This document shows, piece after piece, positions 41,342-49,375 of a DNA stretch of 49,375 bases; within the stretch, counting starts at the first letter, position 1, and every line of letters begins with the position of its first letter. Under the pieces are notes generated by a model, which was given only the letters and a program-made list of their open reading frames with translations, was not told the origin of the DNA and did not search any database. Position numbers and translations under genes: made by a program. This stretch comes from Chloroflexota bacterium (GTDB taxonomy: Bacteria > Chloroflexota > Chloroflexia > QHBQ01 > JADMIH01), in contig JADMIH010000011.1 in the NCBI GenBank assembly GCA_015478675.1, positions 1 through 49,375 of the forward strand, given 5' to 3'.

Positions 41342-41348
41342 GTCAACT

Positions 41349-41377
41349 ATTCTACCAGAGGGGCGGTATAACGTCAA
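41349..41377 (-). promoter_or_regulatory. Promoter of tRNA-Ser
   Basis: On the minus strand, TTGACG (41377-41372) and TAGAAT (41354-41349) are separated by 17 bp, with the tRNA 5' end about 8 bases after the -10. Confidence 0.75.
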
Positions 41378-41391
41378 TTTTGCTGCCGGGC

Positions 41392-41536
41392 GTAAGAGTT
41401 CAGAGTTGGGGTGTAGCAATCTTCAAGGAGTAGCTATGGAGGCCTACCCTCACCCCCAACGCACCCTCACCCCATGGAGGGAGAGGGGCTAAGGGGGCTA
41501 GCTCCCTCTCCCTCCACCCTATATCTGAACAGTTAC
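41392..41536. mobile_element. GTAAC inverted-repeat element, copy F, with perfect target duplication
   Basis: This 145-bp copy has a left end GTAAGAGTTCAGAGTTGGGG and a right end ATATCTGAACAGTTAC. It is flanked by an exact 8-bp direct repeat TGCCGGGC (41384-41391 and 41537-41544). It begins 14 bp above the -35 of the tRNA-Ser promoter. Confidence 0.93.
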
Positions 41537-41639
41537 TGCCGGGCGAGCCTCGTACTGCGTGTTGCGTAGTGCCTAAAAAGCCTGGGAATAGAAATACTGT
41601 ATCCATAACCCTTTACGCAATACACAATATGCGTCCCGT

Positions 41640-43346
41640 TCAATATGCGTTCTTGCCCCGGAACATCGCCATAATTGTGCGCACAATGATCTTCAGGTCG
41701 AAGAGGAGCGACCAGTTCTCCACGTAGTATATATCAAGCTGGGTGCGTAGCTCTATGGAGCTATCACCCCGCAGGCCGTTGATCTGCGCCCAGCCTGTAA
41801 GCCCTGCTTTCTCGCGGTGCCTGCGCAGGTAATCGGGGATACGGTGCGCAAACTCCTGCACGTATCGCGGCTGCTCAGGACGCGGCCCCACCACGCTCAT
41901 CTCACCCACCAGCACGTTGTAGAACTGCGGAAGCTCGTCCAGGGAGAAGCGTCGTAAAAAGCCCCCCACACTGGTGCGGCGCGGATCGTTGCGCACAGTC
42001 CAGCCTGGCATCCCCTGTGCGAGCCCTGGCACCTGCTCAGGTGATACAGCGGTTCGCATCGTACGGAACTTCACCATGCGGAAAGGGTTGCCGTCAAGCC
42101 CTACGCGCTCTTGTATAAAGAAAACAGGCCCGGGGCTGGTCATTTTTACCAGCACTGCGATAATCAACATCAGGGGCGCAGTCAGTACAAGTATGCTAAG
42201 GCTGAAGGCCACATCGAAGGTTCTCTTTAGACGGCGGTTCCAGCCGCGCAGCGCCACATCCTTTACACTCAGCAGAGGTAGGCCGCTCAACTCGCCGACG
42301 CTGACTTCGTTCTGCGTCATAAGTTGGAAGGCATCGGGGTATATCTTCACCGACACGCTTTCGTCCTGCAACAGGCCAATCACATCGCGCAACTCCTGGT
42401 CGGAAGCGCCTTGCAACGCCACGATTACTTCGTCAACGTTATGCTTACGCACAACTTCGATGAGATTGTCCAGGCTGCCGAGCACGGGCACTCCACGACC
42501 GAGACGGTTCACTAACTGCCTGGTTTCTTTGTCCCAGGCGCCGTTGTCTATCATACCAACGACTTTGTAACCCAGAGTACGATGTCGGTTCAGCCGCTCG
42601 GCAACCATAGAAGCTGTGGCCCCGGTGCCGATAATAAGCACCTGCGCGCGGTCCACTCCGGCTTTGCGAAGCTGACCTATCATCACGCTGTAGATGATGT
42701 GGGCAGCAGCCACAAAGATTATCGCCAGGAGCCAACCCGTCAGCAATATCTGGCGGGAGTAGATAAAGCTATCGCCGAGTATGAGTGAGTTAGTGGCCAG
42801 GGAAAGCACCGTGCCCATCGAGACAGAGGACGCGATTTTGTAGAACTCATCTACTCTGGAAGCGCCCCGCTTAAGGTTGTAAAGTCTGCTGAAATAAAAG
42901 GTGAGAAGCTGCGTCGCCACCGTCACGCTCAACATTGCAATATACGTAGGCACGTCAGGCTCTACATATTTGAGGAAGATATCAGACTCGAAGCGGATCC
43001 AGTAAGCCAGGCCGAAAGCCCCGGCAATTGCCACCACATCAAGAAGCATCTGCACCAGTACAAATGCCACAGGAGTAAAACGCACGGGCGCATGAGGTGC
43101 GGGTGGCAGAGAAGGTATGTCGGGCAGAGGCATACCGCCGCTCGACGCAACCTTCCTGGCGCGCTCGGTCCGGGTGTTCGTGGCTACCCGTTGGGCTTGC
43201 CTGGGGGAAATTGGGCGCAGTGTGGGGCCGGACTGTGGGCGTGCCGAGCCGGGAGGCTCAACAACGGGGGCATGGCTGGTAGCCAACGTCTGCGGCAGAC
43301 GTGGCTCTTTGTTGCCCCCGGTTATATCTCTCGATGAACTCTGCAT
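41640..43346 (-). CDS. Polyprenyl glycosylphosphotransferase (exopolysaccharide initiating sugar transferase)
   Basis: This 568-residue membrane enzyme has a Pro-rich cytoplasmic N-terminus (about 1-85). Four or five transmembrane helices follow (about 90-235), then a Rossmann-like domain (VLIIGTGATASMVAERL near 245). The C-terminal bacterial sugar transferase domain (about 375-568) carries KRTFDVAFSLSILVLTAPL, SPGPVFFIQERVG, FRMVKFRTM and GLTGWAQINGLRG. It is expected to transfer a sugar 1-phosphate to undecaprenyl phosphate to start a capsular or exopolysaccharide repeat unit. Members include WcaJ and CpsE-like enzymes. The gene is followed by a 298-bp region holding element F and short inverted repeats. 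Confidence 0.93.
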   Translation of the reverse strand: MQSSSRDITGGNKEPRLPQTLATSHAPVVEPPGSARPQSGPTLRPISPRQAQRVATNTRTERARKVASSGGMPLPDIPSLPPAPHAPVRFTPVAFVLVQMLLDVVAIAGAFGLAYWIRFESDIFLKYVEPDVPTYIAMLSVTVATQLLTFYFSRLYNLKRGASRVDEFYKIASSVSMGTVLSLATNSLILGDSFIYSRQILLTGWLLAIIFVAAAHIIYSVMIGQLRKAGVDRAQVLIIGTGATASMVAERLNRHRTLGYKVVGMIDNGAWDKETRQLVNRLGRGVPVLGSLDNLIEVVRKHNVDEVIVALQGASDQELRDVIGLLQDESVSVKIYPDAFQLMTQNEVSVGELSGLPLLSVKDVALRGWNRRLKRTFDVAFSLSILVLTAPLMLIIAVLVKMTSPGPVFFIQERVGLDGNPFRMVKFRTMRTAVSPEQVPGLAQGMPGWTVRNDPRRTSVGGFLRRFSLDELPQFYNVLVGEMSVVGPRPEQPRYVQEFAHRIPDYLRRHREKAGLTGWAQINGLRGDSSIELRTQLDIYYVENWSLLFDLKIIVRTIMAMFRGKNAY

Positions 43347-43423
43347 TTTTACGCATCCACCCGATAGCTACTCTCAGGGCCGCACCCTTGTTGCTACCAG
43401 GCATTAACTTCTGGACCGTGCTG

Positions 43424-44431
43424 CTATGTCACCCGTTTTCGTTCGGCTGGGCGTAGCGCATTCTGCCAAAGGGCAAGCGTGCCCCTGATTGTAATGCCTG
43501 ACTGAACCACAGCATTTATCAAGCCATTATAGCGCCGGGCATAGTGCTTGTGATAGAAGATACCCATCGCCCGATAGAACTCGCGTATTGAGCGCTCACT
43601 CTGCTTGCGGCTACTTGCTCCTTTGTGGTGGAGCACCTCCACCGCAGGGTAATAAAAGACTTTCCACCCACGAGCCTTTATCCGATAGGCAAGGTCCAGG
43701 TCTTCCCCGTACATAAAGAATCGCTCGTCGAAGATACCAGCCTCATCGAGCGCCTTTGCCCGCAGCAGCATATAGGCGCCCATCACCGAGTCGACCTCTG
43801 CTGTCTGGTCATCACTGAGATAGGTCAGGTTATAGCGAGCTACAAGCCGGTTGTGCGGGAACATTTTACTGAGGCCCGTTAGCCTGGCGAGCGACGATAG
43901 GGGTGTGGGGAAAGAACGCCTGCACGCCAGGTCGAGGCTGCCATCGGGCTTTACCACCTTCGGCCCTACCACCCCCGCGCTCTCCTCCCTCTCAAGGAAG
44001 CTAACGGTCACCTCCAACGCGTCAGGTGGAAGCACTGTGTCCGGGTTCAGGAAGAGGATATAATCACAAGGGAAGGTGAAAGGTGAGCTTCCCTGCTCAG
44101 GCACCTCAGAGGCTATCTGCCCGCCTGCCTGCGGCCCGCTCGCGCTCACTGGCTCCGCTCCTGTCCCTGTACGCGGCAGCGCCCTCCTGCGAGCGAGCCA
44201 CCTCAATGCCAGGTTGTTGGCATACCCAAAGCCGCCGTTGTGGTCGCTCAGCAGGAGCGTCGCCTGTGGAAAGGCCGCTCGAACCATCTCCGCACTGCCG
44301 TCCGATGACGAGTTGTCAACGACGATAAGGTGAAAGGGGATGGTTGTGCGGCTTGCATACACCGACCGCAGGCAGTGGGCAAGCAACTCGCGGGTATTGT
44401 AATTAACTACAATAATAGCCAGAGTTGGCAT
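43424..44431 (-). CDS. Family 2 glycosyltransferase
   Basis: This 335-residue cytoplasmic or peripheral GT-A enzyme has the opening LAIIVVNYNTRELL and VVDNSSSDGSAEM, with NGGFGYANN, a divalent metal site in FLNPDTVLPPDAL and FDERFFMYGEDLDLAYR later. These are typical of rhamnosyl- and other sugar transferases of surface polysaccharide synthesis. A loop of about 30 residues (Pro/Gly/Ala-rich, about 88-115) is an insertion between nucleotide-binding and acceptor regions. A longer frame begins at 44485, but the ATG at 44431 fits the family and follows an extended -10, so it is probably leaderless. Confidence 0.9.
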   Translation of the reverse strand: MPTLAIIVVNYNTRELLAHCLRSVYASRTTIPFHLIVVDNSSSDGSAEMVRAAFPQATLLLSDHNGGFGYANNLALRWLARRRALPRTGTGAEPVSASGPQAGGQIASEVPEQGSSPFTFPCDYILFLNPDTVLPPDALEVTVSFLEREESAGVVGPKVVKPDGSLDLACRRSFPTPLSSLARLTGLSKMFPHNRLVARYNLTYLSDDQTAEVDSVMGAYMLLRAKALDEAGIFDERFFMYGEDLDLAYRIKARGWKVFYYPAVEVLHHKGASSRKQSERSIREFYRAMGIFYHKHYARRYNGLINAVVQSGITIRGTLALWQNALRPAERKRVT

Positions 44432-44437
44432 AACTTC

Positions 44438-44446
44438 ATTATACCA
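44438..44446 (-). promoter_or_regulatory. Extended -10 of the GT2 gene, probably leaderless
   Basis: On the minus strand, TGGTATAAT (44446-44438) is an extended -10 (TG-N-TATAAT). It ends 6 bases before the ATG at 44431. No -35 is obvious and no ribosome-binding site lies between. Confidence 0.55.
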
Positions 44447-44582
44447 GATAGATAACAGGTGGGTGTAAGCAAGAGATAAGGGCAAAACCTGTATTTAAAT
44501 ACAACGTTCAGCGCGCAGCCAGGTTGTGAGGGGGGAGTGACGTGCACGCACCAGGGAGCAGATGACATGTCCTGCGCGGCAA

Positions 44583-44659
44583 TGGTACGCCCGGAGGGAT
44601 TCGAACCCCCGACAAATTGCTTAGAAGGCAACTGCTCTATTCCCCTGAGCTACGGGCGC
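44583..44659 (-). tRNA. tRNA-Arg (UCU)
   Basis: The acceptor arm GCGCCCG pairs with CGGGCGT (one G-U pair), the discriminator is A and CCA is encoded. The anticodon loop CTTCTAA gives UCU, which reads AGA. The D-arm AGCTCAGGGGAATAGAGC and T-loop GGTTCGAATCC are normal. The length with CCA is 77 bases. Confidence 0.94.
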
Positions 44660-44678
44660 GTGTCGCATGTCACCTGAT

Positions 44679-44708
44679 ATAATAGGATATATAAGAATCA
44701 AATGTCAA
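44679..44708 (-). promoter_or_regulatory. Promoter of tRNA-Arg
   Basis: On the minus strand, TTGACA (44708-44703) and TATTAT (44684-44679) are separated by 18 bp, about 20 bases before the tRNA. Confidence 0.75.
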
Positions 44709-44722
44709 GCTGGGGCTGTAGT

Positions 44723-44863
44723 GTAAGGGTTCAGAGTTGGGGTGTAGCAATCTGCAAGGAGTAGCTGTGGAGGCGTACCCTCACCCACCCTCACCTCATG
44801 CCCCTCTCCCATGAAGGGAGAGGGGGCTAAGCTAGCCCCCTCTCCCTTAGTCTGAACACTTAC
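44723..44863. mobile_element. GTAAC inverted-repeat element, copy G, with perfect target duplication
   Basis: This 141-bp copy has a left end GTAAGGGTTCAGAGTTGGGG and a right end AGTCTGAACACTTAC. It is flanked by an exact 8-bp direct repeat GCTGTAGT (44715-44722 and 44864-44871). The core is CCCTCTCCCATGAAGGGAGAG followed by a second hairpin through GGGGGCTAAGCTAGCCCCC. It begins 14 bp above the -35 of the tRNA-Arg promoter. Confidence 0.95.
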
Positions 44864-44960
44864 GCTGTAGTGCGTAAAGGCTTTTGGAGAGCGTATCGTT
44901 ATCTCGCGACCCATACTACGCACTACGCAACTACGCAACTATGCGACGGAGCTACAATCC

Positions 44961-45947
44961 ATGCCTTCTATGCAAATAGGTCAGCCCTGGCAGAGCGACC
45001 CCAGAGACCTCTCGCTACGCCCTTTCGAGAGCAGAGGGGAAGATTTGCAAGCTCTAGCTTATGTACGTAACGAAACGCTGCGGCCCGTTACACTGCCTGA
45101 AGACTTCAGGGAAATGGACGCTGCGTCCATGGATCGCTTCTACAACCGTACCGACTTCAACCTCGCGGGCAACGCGTGGCTCCTTTTTCACAGGGATGAG
45201 CCGGTCGCGGCGGCTGTTGTCTATCCCAGCGCTATCTTCCATAGTCGGCCACCGGGCAACTTTGATATATATGTGGTGCCGCACTTTGCCCATCACGGCC
45301 TCGGCTCTCGGCTGCTGGCGCACCTCGAGCAGGCAGCCGCGGCGCGGGGTTATCCTGTGTTGGAGACCACCGTCGCCGCCGAAGATGCGGGGTCAACATA
45401 CTTCCTGAACAAGCACGGTTTCAACGTTGTGGGTCATTCTTTTCACATGGTACGCACTCAGCCTGATGGGTCGCCCTCCGGCGCTCTGCCCGAAGGCTAC
45501 GTAATACGCTCTCTGGCCGAGCTGCGCGAAACGGCGGAGCTTTACAGAGATACGACCAACCGCCTCGGCGCGTACGACTCCAACTACTCACTTATCAGGC
45601 CGGAGGAGATGGAGCAGGTCATCGCGCAGCCCGATTGGGACCCCTCAGGAGTCCTTTTTACCCTGGACAGAGATGGCCGCATCGTAGGTGTAATCAGAGC
45701 AAGCGCGGGGGCTGACGGCAGAGGCCACCTGCACGAGATCAGATTAGAGCCTGATTCCAGAGGTCAAGGCTTAGGCACAACTATGCTAGCTGCGGCGCTG
45801 CGCCACCTGGCAAGCCGAGGTGTATCACGCGTTGAGCTGGATGCAGCAGGAGAGAATACAGCAGCCTATAACCTGGCAGCTAAAGCAGGCTTCCAGGTGG
45901 CGCGCCACTGGCTGCACTTGTTGAAGGGGTTACTGGTTGGAGGTTAG
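44961..45947 (+). CDS. Tandem GNAT acetyltransferase
   Basis: This 328-residue cytoplasmic protein has two GNAT-fold domains. In the first (about 15-165) the acetyl-CoA loop is PHFAHHGLGSRLLAHL, in the second (about 180-320) it is EPDSRGQGLGTTMLAAAL, each with an R/H-xx-G-x-G motif. Both domains end with a YFLNKHGF or YNLAAKAGF block typical of GNATs. Two-domain GNATs are common in actinobacteria and Chloroflexota and include mycothiol synthase-like enzymes. I cannot assign a substrate. GGAG lies about 9 bases before the ATG. An in-frame ATG at 44970 is an alternative. Confidence 0.85.
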   Translation: MPSMQIGQPWQSDPRDLSLRPFESRGEDLQALAYVRNETLRPVTLPEDFREMDAASMDRFYNRTDFNLAGNAWLLFHRDEPVAAAVVYPSAIFHSRPPGNFDIYVVPHFAHHGLGSRLLAHLEQAAAARGYPVLETTVAAEDAGSTYFLNKHGFNVVGHSFHMVRTQPDGSPSGALPEGYVIRSLAELRETAELYRDTTNRLGAYDSNYSLIRPEEMEQVIAQPDWDPSGVLFTLDRDGRIVGVIRASAGADGRGHLHEIRLEPDSRGQGLGTTMLAAALRHLASRGVSRVELDAAGENTAAYNLAAKAGFQVARHWLHLLKGLLVGG

Positions 45948-45985
45948 GGTTAGCAAGCAGCTAACCTCGGATAAGGAGAAGGTCG

Positions 45986-48076
45986 TTGCTAGGAGAGCAG
46001 TTAGAGTTGAACGGCGCGCTAAAGCGCCTGGAAGAGGCAGGCATTGACACGGCAGCGCTTGAGACGCCTTTGCGTGCGGCTGTGGATGCAGGTGACACTG
46101 GCCCACTGGCTACCTGGGCGTATAAGCAGGGCAGCGCTGCCGCGTTAGCCGCTAGCAAAGTGCAGCCTGCTATAGATAGTGTGCTGCTGGTAAGCGAAGT
46201 TCTACGGGAGCTTCCCGGTGCTTGCAAAGAAGGCGCTGGCGCGCCGCTAGCCTCTACCCTGGCGGGGGCGGTAGTCGAGGGCTACCTGGCAGTCAGCAGT
46301 GCGCGCATGGAGGAGACCTCTAATGAATACTTGCGCGACAGAGTAGCCGAGCTAACTGCCTTGCACCGCGTGAACAGCGCAGCCAACTCCTCTCTCAAGC
46401 TAAACGACATGCTCAATGAGACCGCCCAGGCTGTTGTGGCCGTCACCCGCGCTGATATCTGCTCCATCTTCATTTATGAGCCTGAGTGGGACCAGCTGTT
46501 GCTCACCGCTACCAGCGGTCTCAACCAGGAAGCGGTAGGCAAAGTGCGCCTGCAAATGGACGAAGGAATAACGGGCGCGGCAGCAATGATCGGCAAGCCG
46601 ATTGCCGCCAAAGACGCGTGGGCCGACCCCCGCTTCAAGTACGTGCCGGCCCTCGAAGAGGACAAGGCGCTATCCATACTCGCCGTGCCGGTAGTGCTAT
46701 TCACAATGGAGAAGCTGGTGGGAGTAATCACCATCCACACTTTCGAGGAGCGCGATTTCAGCGACAACGAGATAAAGTTCCTGGAAACTGTAGCAGGCGA
46801 GATAGCTATCGCCATCGAGAACGCCCGCCTCTATGAGCAAACAGATGCGCGCATGAGACAAAAGGTGGCCGAGCTCTCTACGTTGCAAGGTGTTTCGGCG
46901 CACATTGCTGCCACTCTAAACCTCTCTGAGGTATTGGCGCTGATTGCGCATCAGGCGGCCCATCTGGTACATGCCGATGCAGCCGCTATTTACGAGCTGC
47001 ACCACGACGCAGGCATCCTCGAACTGGTGGCGCAATATAACTTGCAGGACCCAACGCATGCGGTCCACAGTGCACGTGCGAGGCCTCGCATCACACTCAA
47101 TGTAGAGCAAAGCACAATCGCCCAGGCATTTATGCGCGGCATACCTGTTCCCCTGCCGTCGAATGCTGATGCCCAGCTTGGGCTACCCGCCGCCAGTGAA
47201 GGTTATAAATCGGTTTTCTGCGTGCCCCTGGTTGCCCCACGCGGCATTATGGGAGGCATATGCCTCTATAGCAAAGACGACAAGACCTTCAGCGACGAGC
47301 AGGTGCGTCTCCTGGACGCATTCGCACACGAGGCAGCTATCGCCCTGGAGAACTCCAGGCTTTATGATGCCGCATTGCGCGGCCTGAGAGCCAAGTCGGC
47401 CATGCTACAGGAGATGAACCATCGTGTACGGAACAACCTGCAGACGGTGGCGGGCCTTCTCTCTATGCAACTACGTAGGATAAACCCGGATAGTGAGGCG
47501 GCAACAGCTGTGCGCGAAAGCATAGCGCGTATACAGAGCATGGCAGCAGTACATGACCTGATGATGAGCGGCGATGTAGAAGTAGGCTCAACTACCATCT
47601 ACGAGCTTGCCCGAAGGGTAACCGAGGCTGCTGTTTCTACCCTCAGCAACCCTGGCTTCAATCTGAAGATATTCATAGATCCCGTGCAGGCTGAGCAGAT
47701 CAGAGTAGGCTCGCATGAGGCAACCTTGTTGGCCCTGCTTTTCAACGAGCTTATATCCAATGCTATTTTGCACGGCTTTGCGGGCCTTGAGCAAGGCGAG
47801 ATCCAGGTACGTGCCTGGCTTGCGGACAGGAAGAACGGCACGGAGCTTTCCGGCGCAGCTTTGACCAAGCCCGCAGCCAGGGTGATGGTAGAGATCGCAG
47901 ACAACGGCGTCGGCCTCCCTGTGGGCTTCGATTCGCAAAAAGATGCGCACCTGGGCCTGAACATAGTGAGCACGCTCGTGGTCAGCGATTTACGTGGAGA
48001 GTTCAAAATAGTGCAAGGCGAAATGGGTGTTGGCACCGTTGCCTCGTTCGGCTTCATATCTTCGGGTACTACCTAG
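45986..48076 (+). CDS. GAF-domain sensor histidine kinase (HisKA_2 type)
   Basis: This 696-residue soluble kinase has an N-terminal region with a possible coiled coil. Two GAF domains follow (about 125-285 and 300-460). A HisKA_2 dimerisation/phosphoacceptor block MNHRVRNNLQTVAGLLSMQL (His near 478) leads to an HATPase_c domain with N-box NELISNAILHGF near 590 and G-box DNGVGLP near 638. It has no transmembrane segment, so it senses a cytoplasmic ligand or redox state. The start is TTG at 45986 with AAGGAGAAGG 7 bases upstream. The convergent gene encodes a lone receiver that could be its partner. Confidence 0.92.
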   Translation: MLGEQLELNGALKRLEEAGIDTAALETPLRAAVDAGDTGPLATWAYKQGSAAALAASKVQPAIDSVLLVSEVLRELPGACKEGAGAPLASTLAGAVVEGYLAVSSARMEETSNEYLRDRVAELTALHRVNSAANSSLKLNDMLNETAQAVVAVTRADICSIFIYEPEWDQLLLTATSGLNQEAVGKVRLQMDEGITGAAAMIGKPIAAKDAWADPRFKYVPALEEDKALSILAVPVVLFTMEKLVGVITIHTFEERDFSDNEIKFLETVAGEIAIAIENARLYEQTDARMRQKVAELSTLQGVSAHIAATLNLSEVLALIAHQAAHLVHADAAAIYELHHDAGILELVAQYNLQDPTHAVHSARARPRITLNVEQSTIAQAFMRGIPVPLPSNADAQLGLPAASEGYKSVFCVPLVAPRGIMGGICLYSKDDKTFSDEQVRLLDAFAHEAAIALENSRLYDAALRGLRAKSAMLQEMNHRVRNNLQTVAGLLSMQLRRINPDSEAATAVRESIARIQSMAAVHDLMMSGDVEVGSTTIYELARRVTEAAVSTLSNPGFNLKIFIDPVQAEQIRVGSHEATLLALLFNELISNAILHGFAGLEQGEIQVRAWLADRKNGTELSGAALTKPAARVMVEIADNGVGLPVGFDSQKDAHLGLNIVSTLVVSDLRGEFKIVQGEMGVGTVASFGFISSGTT

Positions 48077-48178
48077 AGGGGTTGCCCGATGCTCGCTAGC
48101 GGCACAGCGGTTTGCGGGGGTGAGGCGCTGCCAAAGCTCTATGGATGGTTTATTCTACACCTGATCTGAGCGCCTATT

Positions 48179-48622
48179 TTAGTATTCTGCGCCTATCTGC
48201 GGGCCGCCTACCTCGGCAATGTGGGCAGCAGGTGCCGAGTCCACGTGCTCTTTAACTAGAGATACAAGCTGGTCCAGATCAAATGGCTTGCTGACATATG
48301 CCTCCGCACCGCTCTCGAAAGAATGCTGCCGGTCGCTGGCCCGCCCCAGGGCAGTGATTGCCACGACAGGTATGTGTGACGTGGTTTTATCAGACTTGAG
48401 CTTGCTGGTAGCTTCCAGGCCGTCCAGCACAGGTATCATCAAGTCCATCAGGATCAGATCGGGTTGTTTGGTAACTGCCGCTTCCACAGCCGAAACCCCA
48501 TCCGCGACAAGCAGCACTTCATAGCCAAGAAGGTCTTCGACTACCGCCCGCATGATCTCCTGGTTATCAGGCTCATCCTCAACAATGAGCACTAGCTTTC
48601 TCCGGTGCGTCTCTAGCTTCAT
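48179..48622 (-). CDS. Single-domain response regulator receiver (CheY-like)
   Basis: This 147-residue protein has one receiver domain with the acidic pair VEDE near residue 15, the phosphoacceptor Asp60 in LILMDLMIP, Thr90 and Lys112 in SKPFD. No output domain follows; a tail of about 20 residues is Ala/Gly/Pro-rich. It converges with the GAF kinase gene, with about 100 bp between stops, so pairing is plausible but not shown. GGAGGTG lies just before the ATG. Confidence 0.92.
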   Translation of the reverse strand: MKLETHRRKLVLIVEDEPDNQEIMRAVVEDLLGYEVLLVADGVSAVEAAVTKQPDLILMDLMIPVLDGLEATSKLKSDKTTSHIPVVAITALGRASDRQHSFESGAEAYVSKPFDLDQLVSLVKEHVDSAPAAHIAEVGGPQIGAEY

Positions 48623-49012
48623 TTCACCTCCACCCGACTATGCCCCCGGTTATCTCCCGGCGTGCGCGAGGTCATGCTTGTTCTTCTGTATACAACACCA
48701 CCCACACATGCGAAGCCCTTTGCCAAGAGCATACGGGATGAGCGAGGCAGCCGTAGACCTTATAGCACTCTGCGGCCACCATTATTGTATAGTGCAACTC
48801 TACCTTGAGAGATAGTGATCTGTGCAAATATAGTGCCCTCGGCCGGCGAAAAGAGATGCCAGAGGTAGGACTTTACTCCTAACTTTGAGCTATATTGACC
48901 TGCTTCACCGTATGTACCATAACCATACTACCTCAACCTTTACAGCATAGCAGCTATAAAGACAACAAAATCTTCATTGGCAGGGGCCGAATCTGGAAAG
49001 AGAATCCTGGGG
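48623..49012. other. 390-bp region without recognised genes
   Basis: No ORF, RNA gene or repeat could be supported here. It probably holds the promoter of the response regulator gene (minus strand), but no convincing -35/-10 pair was found. Confidence 0.5.
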
Positions 49013-49261
49013 CTAGGGGGTGGGAGTGCCGACAGGGGCCGCCTTTGTGCTCTGCGCCCCGGGCACAACAGCGCCGCCTACCTGTGTGCTTACTCCGCTA
49101 GGCACGTTGCCTACCTGCGTTGCTACGGCACTCGGCATCTGGGTGCTTGAGTTAATAGGCGTGGCTGTAGAGTTAGAACTGTCACAGCCTCCGAATACCA
49201 TAGCGCCAAGCAATATCAACGCCGGTATCACAAACAGCGGCCTTCTACGAATAAAATTCAA
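49013..49261 (-). CDS. Small lipoprotein
   Basis: This 82-residue peptide has a basic N-terminus (NFIRRR), a hydrophobic stretch and a lipobox-like VFGGC (Cys near residue 26). A short Ser/Thr/Pro/Gln-rich tail follows. It would be attached to the outer face of the cytoplasmic membrane. The start is TTG with GGAG about 9 bases upstream. No known family is recognised. An AAAAGGAGG Shine-Dalgarno-like sequence lies further upstream at about 49341-49349 on the plus strand, near the end of the window, and may belong to a gene beyond it. Confidence 0.6.
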   Translation of the reverse strand: MNFIRRRPLFVIPALILLGAMVFGGCDSSNSTATPINSSTQMPSAVATQVGNVPSGVSTQVGGAVVPGAQSTKAAPVGTPTP

Positions 49262-49375
49262 AAATGTATTCTCCTTTCGATATTAACGCTCAGGGACATT
49301 GTGCAGATTCTAACACACTCAGCTCGACTTTGTACAAAATAAAAGGAGGTAAGAACGGGTAAAGGGACCCACAAG

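Noticed and set aside
40976..41371. 131-residue open frame across the second element and tRNA-Ser
   Set aside because: It runs antisense through the tRNA and the inverted-repeat element, and has no ribosome-binding site or recognised domain.

Overview
The window looks like a chromosomal segment of a Chloroflexota bacterium; the class is uncertain. The main reasons are large secreted proteins with Thr-rich linkers and cysteine-containing SLH modules of the type common in that phylum, a C-terminally zinc-binding (type 3) prolyl-tRNA synthetase, a split B12 ECF transporter, and TTGACA/TATAAT-type promoters. I see no phage, plasmid, CRISPR or transposase gene. Coding density is high and almost all genes look intact.

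Layout. 1-14.4 kb (+ strand): HAD hydrolase, proS, a glycosidase-like protein, a solute-binding protein, two tandem secreted PQQ-propeller proteins (one ending in SLH repeats), an esterase, a glycogen-debranching enzyme, a rhomboid protease and a HIT protein. 14.4-17.5 kb (- strand): a second debranching-type glucosidase translationally coupled to an alpha/beta hydrolase. 18-21.7 kb (+): psuG, a WecA/TagO-type phosphoglycosyltransferase, rsmE, a DinB-like protein. 21.7-25.7 kb: envelope or unknown proteins around pyrR, which is preceded by an overlapping 30-residue membrane-peptide ORF. 25.8-29.5 kb (+): arginine deiminase, alpha/beta hydrolase, histidine phosphatase, bifunctional nuclease. 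29.6-33 kb (-): a giant BNR/Kelch/SLH surface protein. 33.6-34.6 kb (+): a glutaredoxin-DUF2085 fusion. 34.7-41 kb (-): a B12-riboswitch operon. 41-44.7 kb (-): two tRNAs and two polysaccharide-synthesis genes. 45-49.4 kb: a double-GNAT protein, a GAF histidine kinase convergent with a response regulator, and a small lipoprotein.

Two systems stand out. (1) The B12 operon has, in order, a consensus promoter, a cobalamin riboswitch, an intrinsic terminator, a secreted alpha/alpha-barrel protein, a secreted DUF4430 (transcobalamin C-terminal-like) protein, EcfT, a fused double EcfA ATPase and an S component. The two secreted, membrane-anchored proteins correspond to the alpha and beta domains of animal intrinsic factor/transcobalamin, in the same order but as separate polypeptides, which suggests a surface B12-capture device feeding an ECF transporter.

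(2) A family of short non-autonomous inverted-repeat elements (copies A-G, termini GTAAstGTTCAG...CTGAACasTTAC, G-rich hairpin core) occupies at least seven intergenic sites. Three copies have perfect 8-bp target duplications and a fourth has 7 of 8 matching. Six element-promoter junctions are separated from the -35 hexamer by exactly 14 bp, including both tRNA promoters and both sides of copy D. A second, unrelated inverted-repeat element sits at nearly the same place above the B12 promoter. This suggests promoter-directed insertion at about -50. Several genes (rhomboid, psuG, TPR protein, GT2) also look leaderless.
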